Shown one piece after another: positions 25,121 to 34,321 of a stretch of 64,000 nt of DNA (the stretch's first letter is position 1; each line of letters begins with the position of its first letter). The notes below the pieces were generated by a model, which saw only the letters and a list, made by a program, of their open reading frames with translations, was not told where the DNA came from and searched no databases. Both the position numbers and the translations under genes were made by a program. The stretch is from the NCBI RefSeq assembly GCF_004114695.1, contig NZ_CP035310.1, forward strand, positions 558,001 through 622,000. The letters run 5' to 3'. The DNA comes from Erythrobacter sp. HKB08 (GTDB lineage: Bacteria > Pseudomonadota > Alphaproteobacteria > Sphingomonadales > Sphingomonadaceae).

Positions 25121-26446
25121 CTAGCCGGGGCGAGTAGAGGGCGCAAGAAATCCAAGAAAACTGGAGTCGATACCCGTGCGTTGCCTTGCGAAATACCACA
25201 GCAGGATATTCCAGCAGACGCTCGCTCCGACATTGGCGAGGGCCGCTCCGATCAGCCCGTAGGCCGGGATAAGGGCGAAACACAATGCGACATTGATCGC
25301 CAGCGCGACGGCAGTCGTTCGCATGGCGATGAATTCGCCGTGGCTCATGATCAGCAGCGCATGCGCCATGCCGATCCCTGCGCTGAAGCAGAAGCCGAGC
25401 GAAACGATCAGCGCGGGTGTTGCGGCAGGGGCGAACTCCGGGCCGAACAGCAGCGTGAAGAGCCACTCTCCCGCTATCAGCAGGACAATCGGCAGCGGCA
25501 GTGCGGTCAGCAGGGCGAGCCGGGCGAGATAGCGAGCCGATTGCGCCGCAGACGCGGTATCGCCTTGCGCCAAGAAGTTGGAAAAGCGCTGGCCGGCCAG
25601 CATGTTGAGCGCGATGTAGCCGAAATTGGCCAGCATCGCGATCTGCAGCCCGGCGCGGTAGAGCCCGGTTTCTTCCGCCCCGCGCATACCGCCAAGGAGG
25701 AGCAGGTCGATATAGCCGTTGAGCTGCACCAGCCCCGCGCTCCCGGCGAGGGCGGCGGCACTGGCGATCCACATACGCCGCGTCTCGGGATCGACGTCGC
25801 GCAAGGGGCGAACCTGCGTTACGCGTGACAGGATCCATTGCCCGACGACTGCGCTCGCCAGTGCTGCAACGGCAACTGCGGCGAAGACGCCAAGCATGGT
25901 TTGCGCGAGGCCTTCGGGCTGCAGCAGCGCCCAGACCAGCCCGATCCCGCAGATGAGCAGTGCCGGGCGCAGTATCATCTCGGGAATCTGCGCGAGGGCA
26001 GGGCGGTCGATCCCGCGCAGGCTCGCCATCCGCAATGCGCTGACCTGGTCAGCCAGCAGCGCAATGGCGAGCAGGCCGATGGCGGAAAAGGCCACCGGCT
26101 CCAGCGCCTGCGCGATATCGTTGCTGCCGAAGGAAACGGCGAGCGCGCCTGCGACCATTGCAATCGAAGCGGTCACGAGAGCACCCATCGCGCCATATCG
26201 CGCCATCGATCGGGAGAGCCCGTCGAGGCGTCCCTGCTTCGCAACGCTCCTGAGCAACATCCCGGCCCAGCCGTTGGAAATCGGCACGGCGGCAAGCATC
26301 ATCAGGGCGATGCAGAACGAATAGACGCCCAGCGCCTCGGTCCCGAAAGCGCGGGCCAGCACGATCGACACGCCAACGCCGAGCCCGGTTCCGACGACCC
26401 GCAGGCCGGCAACCGACACCGCCTGGGAGATGAGCTTGCGCAGCAT
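25121..26446 (-). CDS. wzx: Wzx-type polysaccharide flippase
   Basis: A 441-residue integral membrane protein of the MATE-like polysaccharide transporter family, with about 12-14 hydrophobic segments and few charged residues. Family cues include ISQAVSVAGLRVVGTGLGVG at the start and ARAFGTEALGVYSF. It would move the undecaprenyl-linked repeat unit across the inner membrane. The ATG at 26444-26446 overlaps the stop of the amidotransferase gene by one base (TGATG); an open frame upstream to 26494 lies inside that gene. Family membership is sure; the wzx role follows from the locus. Confidence 0.88.
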   Translation of the reverse strand: MLRKLISQAVSVAGLRVVGTGLGVGVSIVLARAFGTEALGVYSFCIALMMLAAVPISNGWAGMLLRSVAKQGRLDGLSRSMARYGAMGALVTASIAMVAGALAVSFGSNDIAQALEPVAFSAIGLLAIALLADQVSALRMASLRGIDRPALAQIPEMILRPALLICGIGLVWALLQPEGLAQTMLGVFAAVAVAALASAVVGQWILSRVTQVRPLRDVDPETRRMWIASAAALAGSAGLVQLNGYIDLLLLGGMRGAEETGLYRAGLQIAMLANFGYIALNMLAGQRFSNFLAQGDTASAAQSARYLARLALLTALPLPIVLLIAGEWLFTLLFGPEFAPAATPALIVSLGFCFSAGIGMAHALLIMSHGEFIAMRTTAVALAINVALCFALIPAYGLIGAALANVGASVCWNILLWYFARQRTGIDSSFLGFLAPSTRPG

Positions 26447-28407
26447 CAGCCCGCCCGGCCGTGCTGCCACGCCTGGAACATCAGTACGTTCCACAGCAGC
26501 GTTTCATGGTCGCGCTTGCCGGACAGGTGCTCCTGCCAGCGGCGACGGATGGTGTCCGCGTCGAGCAGGCCGCTGCGGGCCAGTGCATCGCGCGACAGCT
26601 CGCTCTCGGCCCATTCGCGCAGGCCTCCGCGCAGCCAGCGGCCGACGGGGATGGAAAAGCCCGCCTTGGGCCGGTCGACCAGTTCGCGCGGGACGCGTGC
26701 GTAAAGCATGTCGCGCAGCAGGCGCTTGCCTTCCTTGCCGCCTGCGCGAAGTTCCTCCGGCAGCGACCAGGCGAAGCGGAAGAGATCGCGTTCGAGATAG
26801 GGCGTGCGCGTTTCGAGCGAGACGGCCATCGCCGCGCGGTCGACTTTTACCAGCACGTCGTCCGGCATGTAGTTGGCCGTATCGACCAGCATGGCACGCT
26901 GCGCGAAATCGAGCGCGGCGGCGCGCGCGTCCTGCCGCTCGCTAAGGCGCGAAAGGCGCGCATCGACCGACAGCATCGTCTCCGGCGCATCGGCGGTTGC
27001 CAGCAGCCGGTCGTGGAATGCGCGCTCGTCCTGCGTTGCCAGCACGCGGGCGAGTTTCTGGACCTTCTCGCTCGCGCGCCCTGCGGCGAGCTCCTTCGGC
27101 GCGAGCGGACCGGCGAGCCTCGTCGCCCCGTCGATCAACCCCTGCGGGATCGCAGCCAGCGCGCCGCCTGCGGCCTTGCGCAGCGGGGCGGGCAGTCCGG
27201 CGACGCGGTTCCACACGCGGGGGCCGTTGAAATAGCGGTTGTAGCCGCCGAAAATCTCGTCGCCCCCGTCGCCAGACAGCGCGACCGTCACATGCTCGCG
27301 CGCCATCTGCGAGACGAGGAAGGTCGGCACCTGGCTCGAATCCGCGAACGGCTCGTCATGCACATGCGCGATGCGCGGGATCGCGTCCTGCACCTGCGCG
27401 GGCGTCAGGACGAGCTCGGTATGGTCGGTCCCGAGATGCTCGGCGACGGCGCGCGCGGCGGGGCTTTCGTCGAAGCCGGGCACGTCCATGCCGATCGAGA
27501 ATGTGCGCACCGGGCGGTCGGCCTGCGCCTGCATCAGCGCGACCGTCATCGAGGAATCGATCCCGCCCGACAGGAAAGCGCCGAGCGGTACGTCCGACAT
27601 CAGTCGCCTGCCGGCCGAAGCCATCAGCAGCCGGTCGCCTTCCTCCCGCGCTTCCCGTGCAGAGCCTGCGAAAGTCGCACCTCGCGCCGCGAGCGCATCG
27701 CCTACCGCGTCCCACCAGGCGACGGGCTGCGGCATTCTTGCCTCGCGTATGTCGTCGAGCTTGACGGTGATGCGGTGCGCAGGCGGTAGCTTGGAAATGC
27801 CCTGCCAGATCGTGCTCGGGCCGGGGATGTAGGAATATTTGAAGAAGTCGCCGAGCGCATCGAGATCCATCGCGGGCGCGAAACCCTCGAGCGCTTCCAT
27901 CGATCGCAGCTCGGAGGCGAACAGCAAACTGCCCTGCCACAGGCCGTAGTAGAGTGGTTTCTCGCCGAAAGCGTCGCGGACCAGCGTCAGCTCGCGCGTC
28001 TCGCGGTCGAACACCGCCATGGCGAACATGCCGTCGATCCTGTCTAGCACCGGCTGGATGCCGTCGCGCGCGAATGCTTCGAGTACGACCTCGCTGTCGG
28101 AATGACCGCGCCATTCGATCGGGCCGTATCGCGCTTCGAGATCGGCGCGGATGTCGAGGTAGTTGTAGACCTCGCCATTGAAGGCGAAGGCCATGCGGCC
28201 ATCGTGCGAGACCATCGGCTGCGCGCCGCTCGGCGAAAGGTCGATGATCGAGAGGCGGCGGTGGCCGAGCGCGATCTGCGCCTCCCCATCGATCCACGCG
28301 CCATCCGCGTCCGGCCCGCGATGGACGATGGCATCGGTCATCGCCGTCAGCGACGCCGCCGCATCACCGACCGCTCCGAAGCCGAAAAATCCTGCCAGCC
28401 CGCACAT
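26446..28407 (-). CDS. asnB: asparagine-synthase-type glutamine amidotransferase
   Basis: A 653-residue two-domain enzyme. The N-terminal glutaminase begins MCGLAGFFG with the catalytic Cys2, and VHRGPDADG and FNGEVYNY are typical. The synthetase domain has the ATP pyrophosphatase loop LSGGIDSSM (residues 279-287) and SGDGGDEIFGGYNRYF. The family makes asparagine, but copies inside polysaccharide loci (for example WbpS-like enzymes) are thought to amidate uronic acid sugars. The overlap with the flippase gene and the two nucleotide-sugar dehydrogenases in the locus support that second role here by inference. Confidence 0.9.
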   Translation of the reverse strand: MCGLAGFFGFGAVGDAAASLTAMTDAIVHRGPDADGAWIDGEAQIALGHRRLSIIDLSPSGAQPMVSHDGRMAFAFNGEVYNYLDIRADLEARYGPIEWRGHSDSEVVLEAFARDGIQPVLDRIDGMFAMAVFDRETRELTLVRDAFGEKPLYYGLWQGSLLFASELRSMEALEGFAPAMDLDALGDFFKYSYIPGPSTIWQGISKLPPAHRITVKLDDIREARMPQPVAWWDAVGDALAARGATFAGSAREAREEGDRLLMASAGRRLMSDVPLGAFLSGGIDSSMTVALMQAQADRPVRTFSIGMDVPGFDESPAARAVAEHLGTDHTELVLTPAQVQDAIPRIAHVHDEPFADSSQVPTFLVSQMAREHVTVALSGDGGDEIFGGYNRYFNGPRVWNRVAGLPAPLRKAAGGALAAIPQGLIDGATRLAGPLAPKELAAGRASEKVQKLARVLATQDERAFHDRLLATADAPETMLSVDARLSRLSERQDARAAALDFAQRAMLVDTANYMPDDVLVKVDRAAMAVSLETRTPYLERDLFRFAWSLPEELRAGGKEGKRLLRDMLYARVPRELVDRPKAGFSIPVGRWLRGGLREWAESELSRDALARSGLLDADTIRRRWQEHLSGKRDHETLLWNVLMFQAWQHGRAG

Positions 28408-28413
28408 TGAATT

Positions 28414-29775
28414 TCAGCCCCAGACCAAGTGTTCACGGCATACGGCGTAGCCGAGTGCGCGCCGCACATACTTTGGCAGGCCGCGGTTGCACAGGCCCTT
28501 GAACAGGCGCGGCATCAACTCAAAGGATGATTGAGCCTCGAGGCCCTCCAGAGTGGCGGGAGCCGCACAGACAGAGATGTCCCGCTTGCTGAGCGCGAAA
28601 GCCAGCATCAGCGTATCGCCCGAAACTATCGCGTGGGGATATTGCGGCGATCGCCACAGCAATCCCGAGATCTGCCCCTCAGGCGCCAGGCGGAAAATCG
28701 TGCCGTAGTCGGTAGAGGCATCGCTACTGATTGCCATGTTGAGGAGCGCCCGATGCACATCCGGCTCGAAATTACCGATCAGGGCGGTGCGGCCGTCGGC
28801 CAGTTCGAGCGGAAGGAACTTGCTCGCGTCCGATGGGAATGGAAGCGGGTAGGGCTCTTGCCATTCCCCTCCCACAAGTTCGGCCGCCCATAGCCTTCGA
28901 TCCTCGGTGTTGTTGTTGCGAAGGATCACGTGTGCGGAATCTTGCTCGTTGGACATGACTACCGGCTCGTCGGGAAGATGCATGCCGAGCAGGCCAGGTG
29001 GAGGGGAATCAGGCCGCGGCAAGGGCTCGCTCAATTGCCAGGAATCGTCTCCGTCCACGCTTCGGGCAAGATAGGTCACGCGGTCTTGGTCGCGCACCGC
29101 CATCATCTGCGATTGTCCGAAACGACGCGGCGAATAATTGTTCAGGAAGCCTTCCAGGACGACACGGTTAGGCCGCCAGCCGCGCCCGTCGCCGAGCCAT
29201 TCGCTTTCCAGGATGGCGATATTTCGCTCCTCCCTGTGCTCGGCCGAATTGGCGAACCTTTTCCCGTTGCGGAAAAACGTGTCGCCCGTGTGAGTTGCAT
29301 GCCAGGCAAAAAGCTTTCCGTCCCGCTCGACGAAACCCCGCGCAATGATTCCGTGCCCGGCGACCGGCTCGGCAAGGATTTTTGGCGCGGTCCAGGTCGT
29401 GCCGTCGTTCGAAGTCGCATATTCGACAATGCTTCCTGGCTGGTCCTCGACGCCGTACCATCGGCTGAACATCACGAAGTATCGCCCATCGTACCGGGCA
29501 AGATAGGCATGGTTGCGGTACGGAAGGTCTCCATCGGCATTGGCCGTGCCGCCGGTTGCGACAAGCTCGCAGCTGAGAGGCAAATCCCTGATCTCGGTGG
29601 CTGTAAGCCTCGGGGCCGCTCCGTCGGGAATGCCTTGCTCGGAATAGTCGGAAATGCGGCTCGCGGGGCCAAGGACGAACCAGCCTATGCAGGCAACGAG
29701 CATCAGCGCACCCAATGCGGCGATCCCCGCAATCGCGCGCCGTATTCGCACCCTTGGGCTCTTCCGCTTGGTCAT
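28414..29775 (-). CDS. membrane-anchored beta-propeller (sialidase-like) protein
   Basis: A 453-residue protein with a basic start (MTKRKSPRVRIRR), one membrane anchor (about residues 14-37, AIAGIAALGALMLVACIGWF) and a large periplasmic part. That part shows repeated strands with Asp-box-like turns, such as SNDGTTWTAP and SVDGDDSWQLSEP, as found in sialidase/BNR or five-bladed glycosidase propellers. It has 2-3 recognisable repeats, not a full catalytic set. The ATG at 29773-29775 overlaps the upstream glycosyltransferase stop (ATGA); the frame open to 30018 lies inside that gene. A role in trimming or modifying the polysaccharide is plausible but unproven. Confidence 0.65.
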   Translation of the reverse strand: MTKRKSPRVRIRRAIAGIAALGALMLVACIGWFVLGPASRISDYSEQGIPDGAAPRLTATEIRDLPLSCELVATGGTANADGDLPYRNHAYLARYDGRYFVMFSRWYGVEDQPGSIVEYATSNDGTTWTAPKILAEPVAGHGIIARGFVERDGKLFAWHATHTGDTFFRNGKRFANSAEHREERNIAILESEWLGDGRGWRPNRVVLEGFLNNYSPRRFGQSQMMAVRDQDRVTYLARSVDGDDSWQLSEPLPRPDSPPPGLLGMHLPDEPVVMSNEQDSAHVILRNNNTEDRRLWAAELVGGEWQEPYPLPFPSDASKFLPLELADGRTALIGNFEPDVHRALLNMAISSDASTDYGTIFRLAPEGQISGLLWRSPQYPHAIVSGDTLMLAFALSKRDISVCAAPATLEGLEAQSSFELMPRLFKGLCNRGLPKYVRRALGYAVCREHLVWG

Positions 29776-30893
29776 CCTTCTCGGGCTATCGGAGCTTTGT
29801 CCTTTGCTCCTTCGAGCAACGCTTCCCAATGATCGATAACCGCTTCGGCGGAGTACTCGGTGACACTCGCCGGTGCCGCTTCGCCGAGCGTGCGGCGTGT
29901 TTCGGGTTCCCGCATCAGCCTGCGCATCGCCTCGGCCAGCGCCTCCACCCGGTCGCTGCCGGGATTGACGAGGATGCCGTTCACGCCGTCCTCGATCAGC
30001 TTGGCGGGGCCGGCACAATCGGAAAAGCCGATGACCGGCCTGCCGCTCGCCATGGCCTCGATCGCGACCAGCGCGAGCGATTCATAGCGCGAGGGAACGA
30101 CGGCGAAGGCAGCGCGGGCATATTCCGGCGGGACGTTCTTCTGCACGCCTGCCAGCTCGATCCGATTGCCATGCTTCGCCTGCGCGACAAGTGCCTCGAT
30201 CTGCGGGCGAGTGACGCCGTCGCCGACAAGCCTCAGTCGCCAGTCGGGAAACTCGCCTGCGACGAGGTCGAAGGTTTTCACGAGTACGTCCTGCCCCTTT
30301 TCGACGCGCAAGCCGCCGACGCACAGGATCACTTTCTCCGGCTCGATCTCTCGCGCCGGGGCGAAGCTCGCCATGTCGACCGGGTTCGGCACGACGACGA
30401 GGTTGTCGCGGCTGGCGGGCGGATGCTCGTCGCGGATTACGTCGGAGACGACCGTCTTGGCGTAGCTGTGCTTCTGCACGAAGCTGACGAGTGCGCGCTG
30501 CAACGGGCGATCCTCGAAATGGGCCGCCGCCGTATGCTCGCTAAGCACCAGCGGCACGCCGGTCCCGAGCAGGCCGAAAAACACCGGCACATAGGTCGAA
30601 TGCATGAACGCCGCTGCCGCATCGGGCTGGAGCTCGCGTGCGAGCCGGTGGAAGCGGCGCAGCGTAATCGGCACGGTCCAGCGCGGCGTCGGAACACCCG
30701 GTTCGCCGAACCCGAGGCGGTGGACCGGGATGTCGGGCGAGACATCGTAAAACAGGTCGCGCTCGAGCCGGTCGAAAGTGGCGATCGATACTTCGTGGCC
30801 GCGCGCGGACAGCGCGTTGGCCACGTCGACGAACACGCGCTCGGCCCCGCCGCCCTCGATGACCAGCCCCTTGATGGCAAACAGCAAACGCAT
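29772..30893 (-). CDS. GT-B glycosyltransferase, family 4
   Basis: A 373-residue GT-B transferase opening MRLLFAIKGLVIEGGGAERV, the GGAER-type acceptor loop common in polysaccharide loci. The C-terminal half carries ILCVGGLRVEKGQDVLVKTF, VVPSRYESLALVAIEAMASG and the usual E-x7-E spacing. It should add one sugar to the repeat unit in the cytoplasm. It starts nine bases after the acyltransferase stop and overlaps the propeller gene by four bases. Linkage and donor are unknown. Confidence 0.88.
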   Translation of the reverse strand: MRLLFAIKGLVIEGGGAERVFVDVANALSARGHEVSIATFDRLERDLFYDVSPDIPVHRLGFGEPGVPTPRWTVPITLRRFHRLARELQPDAAAAFMHSTYVPVFFGLLGTGVPLVLSEHTAAAHFEDRPLQRALVSFVQKHSYAKTVVSDVIRDEHPPASRDNLVVVPNPVDMASFAPAREIEPEKVILCVGGLRVEKGQDVLVKTFDLVAGEFPDWRLRLVGDGVTRPQIEALVAQAKHGNRIELAGVQKNVPPEYARAAFAVVPSRYESLALVAIEAMASGRPVIGFSDCAGPAKLIEDGVNGILVNPGSDRVEALAEAMRRLMREPETRRTLGEAAPASVTEYSAEAVIDHWEALLEGAKDKAPIAREG

Positions 30894-30902
30894 GACCGGG
30901 CC

Positions 30903-31670
30903 TTAGGCCGCATCCTCGCCAGCGACCGGCTCGAGATCGATACGGGTCGGGCGCGTGACGAGGATTTTGGAGTCCTCGTCGAGCGGCTTGATCTCCTTGG
31001 CCGGATTGCCGCCTAGCAACATCATTTCGGACGTGAAGGCCTTGGTCACGACGCTGCCGATCCCGACGATGCAGAAGTCTCCGATTGCCGAGCGGGGCAC
31101 CATCTGGATGCCCGAACCCATGTATGTATTGCGCCCGATGCGGATAGGCCCGTCGAGGTGGCGGTTGTGGGTCCACAAGCTGGACAGACGGCCGCCGAGA
31201 ATGGCGTTGTCGCCGATCGTCACGCCGCCAGTGAAGTCGACTTTGTGCTGGGCGGTGATGATGCCCGCCTCGCCGAGCACGAAGTGGCCCGCTTCCTCGG
31301 CCGAAGCTGTCTTGCCGCTGTCGATATCGGCGTCGATGATCGAATTGATCTCGTTGAAGCGCGTGATCGAGCAGCGGTCGCCGAGCGTCACCGATCGTCC
31401 GCCGCGGATGATATTGCCGAAGCCGATTACCGCTTCGCTGCCCATGACGAAACGCTGGCAATGGATTACGAGGTTGCCGTGCCCGATGCGCGCGCCATCG
31501 GCGATTTCGCATTCGCCCGCGATCAACAGGCTAAGGCCGATCCTGACCTTCCGCCCGATCCGGTAGCCGAACACTATCCGGTAAAACGGCACTTTGAGGA
31601 AGGACGGCAGCGGCGCGATCAGCACCGCCAGCACCAGCCAGAGCTTCCCGGTTCTCCTGTTTACGCGCAC
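30903..31670 (-). CDS. hexapeptide-repeat acyltransferase
   Basis: A 255-residue left-handed beta-helix protein. After a hydrophobic N-terminal segment (LWLVLAVLIAPLPSFL) come many [LIV]-G-x4 hexapeptides, such as CEIADGARIGHGNLVIHC and VTIGDNAILGGRLSSLWTHN, ending in GNPAKEIKPL, the classic end of sugar O-acetyltransferases. It probably O-acetylates a sugar of the polysaccharide. The start is taken as GTG at 31668-31670, just after the phosphatase gene; the open frame upstream to 32078 lies inside that gene. Donor and acceptor are unknown. Confidence 0.8.
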   Translation of the reverse strand: MRVNRRTGKLWLVLAVLIAPLPSFLKVPFYRIVFGYRIGRKVRIGLSLLIAGECEIADGARIGHGNLVIHCQRFVMGSEAVIGFGNIIRGGRSVTLGDRCSITRFNEINSIIDADIDSGKTASAEEAGHFVLGEAGIITAQHKVDFTGGVTIGDNAILGGRLSSLWTHNRHLDGPIRIGRNTYMGSGIQMVPRSAIGDFCIVGIGSVVTKAFTSEMMLLGGNPAKEIKPLDEDSKILVTRPTRIDLEPVAGEDAA

Positions 31671-31687
31671 GACTGACCCGCCACCCG

Positions 31688-33103
31688 TCAGAGCGGCTGC
31701 GGCGCGCGCATGTAGCCGGGCCGGTCGACGCCGAACGCCTGCAGGATCGAAGGCGCGACCTCGGTGGTCGAGATGCGATGGCTTTCGAATTCGCTGCGTT
31801 CGCCCAGGTCCTGCGGATCGTAGATCATCATTAGCCCTTCGGGGATGTGATAGGCGTTGGCGCCCGCTGCATCCTGCAAGTGAAGGTTGGTGAAGCCGAA
31901 GCTGCCAGGGTCGACCTTGTCTCCTTCGAACGTGACGACGAGATCGTCGATGTTCTCGGCCTTGAGCTCGAGGCGGAGCACGCCCGATCCAAGGTCCTGC
32001 ACATCGATATGGTGCCCGCCGATGTCGAGCGCACCGAGTTTCTGAACGAGACGCTGGCGCGCATCTTCGGAGACCCACACGTTATATTGCGGGGCCATCG
32101 AGGGGCGCCGGTCCCATTCGCCCTCGGCAAGGCCCATCGCTGCCATCAGGCGCGAGAGGTTCGAGATCGTGACTGCGGTGTTGACCGGCTTGCGGTCTTC
32201 GACGGCGGCCTGCCCCATGCTCGTCGTCACGACCAGCTGGAACCCCGGGTTGCGGTCGCAGAAGCGCATCAGGTCCGACAGCTGGCTGTTCGCCTCGCGG
32301 ATGGCGAAGGGGATTTCGCCCGCCCACTGGCTGGCCCAGTCCTCGGAGAAGCGGCCTGCCTCGTAGTCCTGCGGGAACAGCGCGGGCCAGTAGCGGTGCA
32401 TCGAGGATGCGACGTGGTTGGTGAAGAAGAACGAGGCATCGGGCTTGTCCGCCGCGAGCGCCTGCAGGAAGAAGTCGAATGCAATCTGCGTCTGCGAGGT
32501 CCGGCGACGCACGATGCGGTCCTTGATGATCCGCTCCGAGGCGAGCTGCTTGCCGATCTTGCCGACGGTTGCCGGGCGCAGGCCAAGACCCGGCGCGCGG
32601 CGCAGGAAATCGACCGCGCCGCGAAGGGGAATGCCGCTCTTCACGTTGAGCGCGTTCTGCTCGACCATCGAGATGTTGAACTGCTGGAACGCTTCGTACT
32701 TCTGCGGGAAGCATTCGGGTCCGGCGGCGAAGGTATCGGGCACGAAAAAGGCGTATTCGTTCGCATCGGCCGGCAGCGGATAGCTGTGCAGCGATCCGAA
32801 CACGCCGACCTTCTTGCCCGCATTCTTGAGCAGCGACCAGATCGGAGGAAGCTCGCGGTTCACATGCGACAGGTCCATCCCGAAGTCGGAGATGCCGTGT
32901 TCTTCATTGATCACGCCGCGATGAAGGGTCGGCCAGGTAATCCAGGGCGAGAGATGGCCGGTATCCTCGGCCACGGTTTCGTACTTGCGGGCGTGGGCGG
33001 CGAGGCGCCCGAGCGCGTTCATTTCCGGCAGCTTTGCGAAATGTTCGAAGATCCGCCGGGGAACTTCGTTCAATTCGTAAAAAATGGTCTTCTTCGGCTG
33101 CAT
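31688..33103 (-). CDS. alkaline phosphatase superfamily protein (type I phosphodiesterase-like)
   Basis: A 471-residue protein of the alkaline phosphatase fold. The N-terminal block FYELNEVPRRIFEHFAKLPE and the segment WITWPTLHRGVINEEHGISD, with the Thr expected as nucleophile, fit the type I phosphodiesterase/nucleotide pyrophosphatase branch. No signal peptide is visible, so it seems cytoplasmic. The ATG at 33101-33103 has GGAG 11 bases upstream and is preferred to an ATG 12 codons earlier without one. It is the first gene of the operon running to 17806. Its substrate in polysaccharide synthesis is unknown. Confidence 0.72.
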   Translation of the reverse strand: MQPKKTIFYELNEVPRRIFEHFAKLPEMNALGRLAAHARKYETVAEDTGHLSPWITWPTLHRGVINEEHGISDFGMDLSHVNRELPPIWSLLKNAGKKVGVFGSLHSYPLPADANEYAFFVPDTFAAGPECFPQKYEAFQQFNISMVEQNALNVKSGIPLRGAVDFLRRAPGLGLRPATVGKIGKQLASERIIKDRIVRRRTSQTQIAFDFFLQALAADKPDASFFFTNHVASSMHRYWPALFPQDYEAGRFSEDWASQWAGEIPFAIREANSQLSDLMRFCDRNPGFQLVVTTSMGQAAVEDRKPVNTAVTISNLSRLMAAMGLAEGEWDRRPSMAPQYNVWVSEDARQRLVQKLGALDIGGHHIDVQDLGSGVLRLELKAENIDDLVVTFEGDKVDPGSFGFTNLHLQDAAGANAYHIPEGLMMIYDPQDLGERSEFESHRISTTEVAPSILQAFGVDRPGYMRAPQPL

Positions 33104-33247
33104 TAATATCGCTCCGCAGAAATCATTCTGCACGTTCATATAGCTGACTGGGTTGCACCGGCCATAGTTGACCGACTATCGAAAACCTAGGGGAAATCGC
33201 CAGCCTGGAGCGGTCGCCCGCCAGAACTTTCGAGCGAGCTTGCTTTC

Positions 33248-34321
33248 ATGTGGCCTTATCTGACTTTCATCGCGATTTTCGCAATTCCTGCGCTACTGCT
33301 CAACCGGCAGGAGATCTCGCGCCCTTATGCCGTGCTGGCATTTCTCGCCATCGTCCTGTTCGTCGGGCTGCGCCATCACGTCGGGATGGACTGGAACAAC
33401 TACCTGCGTCTGATCTTCCAGGTCGACACGGCCCTCGACCTCGAGCGCTCCCTCTCAGTCAGTGAGCCGGGCTACTCGCTGCTCATGCTCATCTCGACCT
33501 ACACCGGGATCGGGATCTACTTCGCCAACTTCGTGACTGCGATCGTGTTCGCCGCCGGGCTGATCATGTTCGCGCGCACATGTCCGTCGCCCAAGCTGGC
33601 GCTGCTGGCAGGAATTCCGTTTCTCACCGTCGTCGTCGCGATGTCGGCCAACCGGCAGGCGCTTGCCGCGGGTATCCTGATGATCGTGCTGTCGAAGTGG
33701 CGGACCAGCCCGGTCGCGTGGAAAGTCGGCCTGATCGCGCTTGCTGCCACCTTCCACTACAGCGCCGCGATGATGCTGATCTTCGTCGCCTGGGAAGCGA
33801 AGGTGCCGACTGCAGCGCGGATCGTCATGGGCGCAGTCTTCTTCGTCGTCGCATTCTACGTCCTCAACCAGCTCGGCCGCATCGAGTATGCCGCAACGAC
33901 CTATCTCAGCGACGAAGAGCACGCGCAATCGAGCGGGTCGTATCTCCAGATGCTGCTGACGATCGTGCCAGCGCTCGCCCTGCCGCTGCTGTGGCGAAAA
34001 CGGGACCTCCTGTTCGGGCCGACGATCATCCGGCGCATGGCGATCTTCGCGCTGGCGATCGCACCGGTTGGGTATTTCTTCCCGGTGGTGACCGCCCGCA
34101 TCCTGATCTACTTCTTCCCGATGACGATGTATGCGATTTCCGCCCTGCCGAATATTTTCGCAGAACGCAGCAGGCCGATCGCCAGCATCGTGATCACCTT
34201 CACGCTCATCGGGCAGATGGTCGCATGGCTGACCTATTCGGCGAACAGCCTGCCGCACTTCCCCTATCGCAATTTCCTGCTCGTCGACGAGATCGAGCTC
34301 GAAACCGGGGTCGATTTCTAG
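33248..34321 (+). CDS. EpsG family protein, probable Wzy polymerase
   Basis: A 357-residue membrane protein with about ten hydrophobic segments. FVGLRHHVGMDWNNYLRLIF near residues 38-57 and the SEPGYSLLM block are the EpsG signature (R-x-x-x-G-x-D-x-x-x-Y). EpsG proteins polymerise repeat units at the periplasmic face. It is transcribed alone from a 144-base gap shared with the divergent phosphodiesterase-like gene. Its stop codon overlaps that of the next, convergent gene in a shared CTAG. Confidence 0.88.
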   Translation: MWPYLTFIAIFAIPALLLNRQEISRPYAVLAFLAIVLFVGLRHHVGMDWNNYLRLIFQVDTALDLERSLSVSEPGYSLLMLISTYTGIGIYFANFVTAIVFAAGLIMFARTCPSPKLALLAGIPFLTVVVAMSANRQALAAGILMIVLSKWRTSPVAWKVGLIALAATFHYSAAMMLIFVAWEAKVPTAARIVMGAVFFVVAFYVLNQLGRIEYAATTYLSDEEHAQSSGSYLQMLLTIVPALALPLLWRKRDLLFGPTIIRRMAIFALAIAPVGYFFPVVTARILIYFFPMTMYAISALPNIFAERSRPIASIVITFTLIGQMVAWLTYSANSLPHFPYRNFLLVDEIELETGVDF

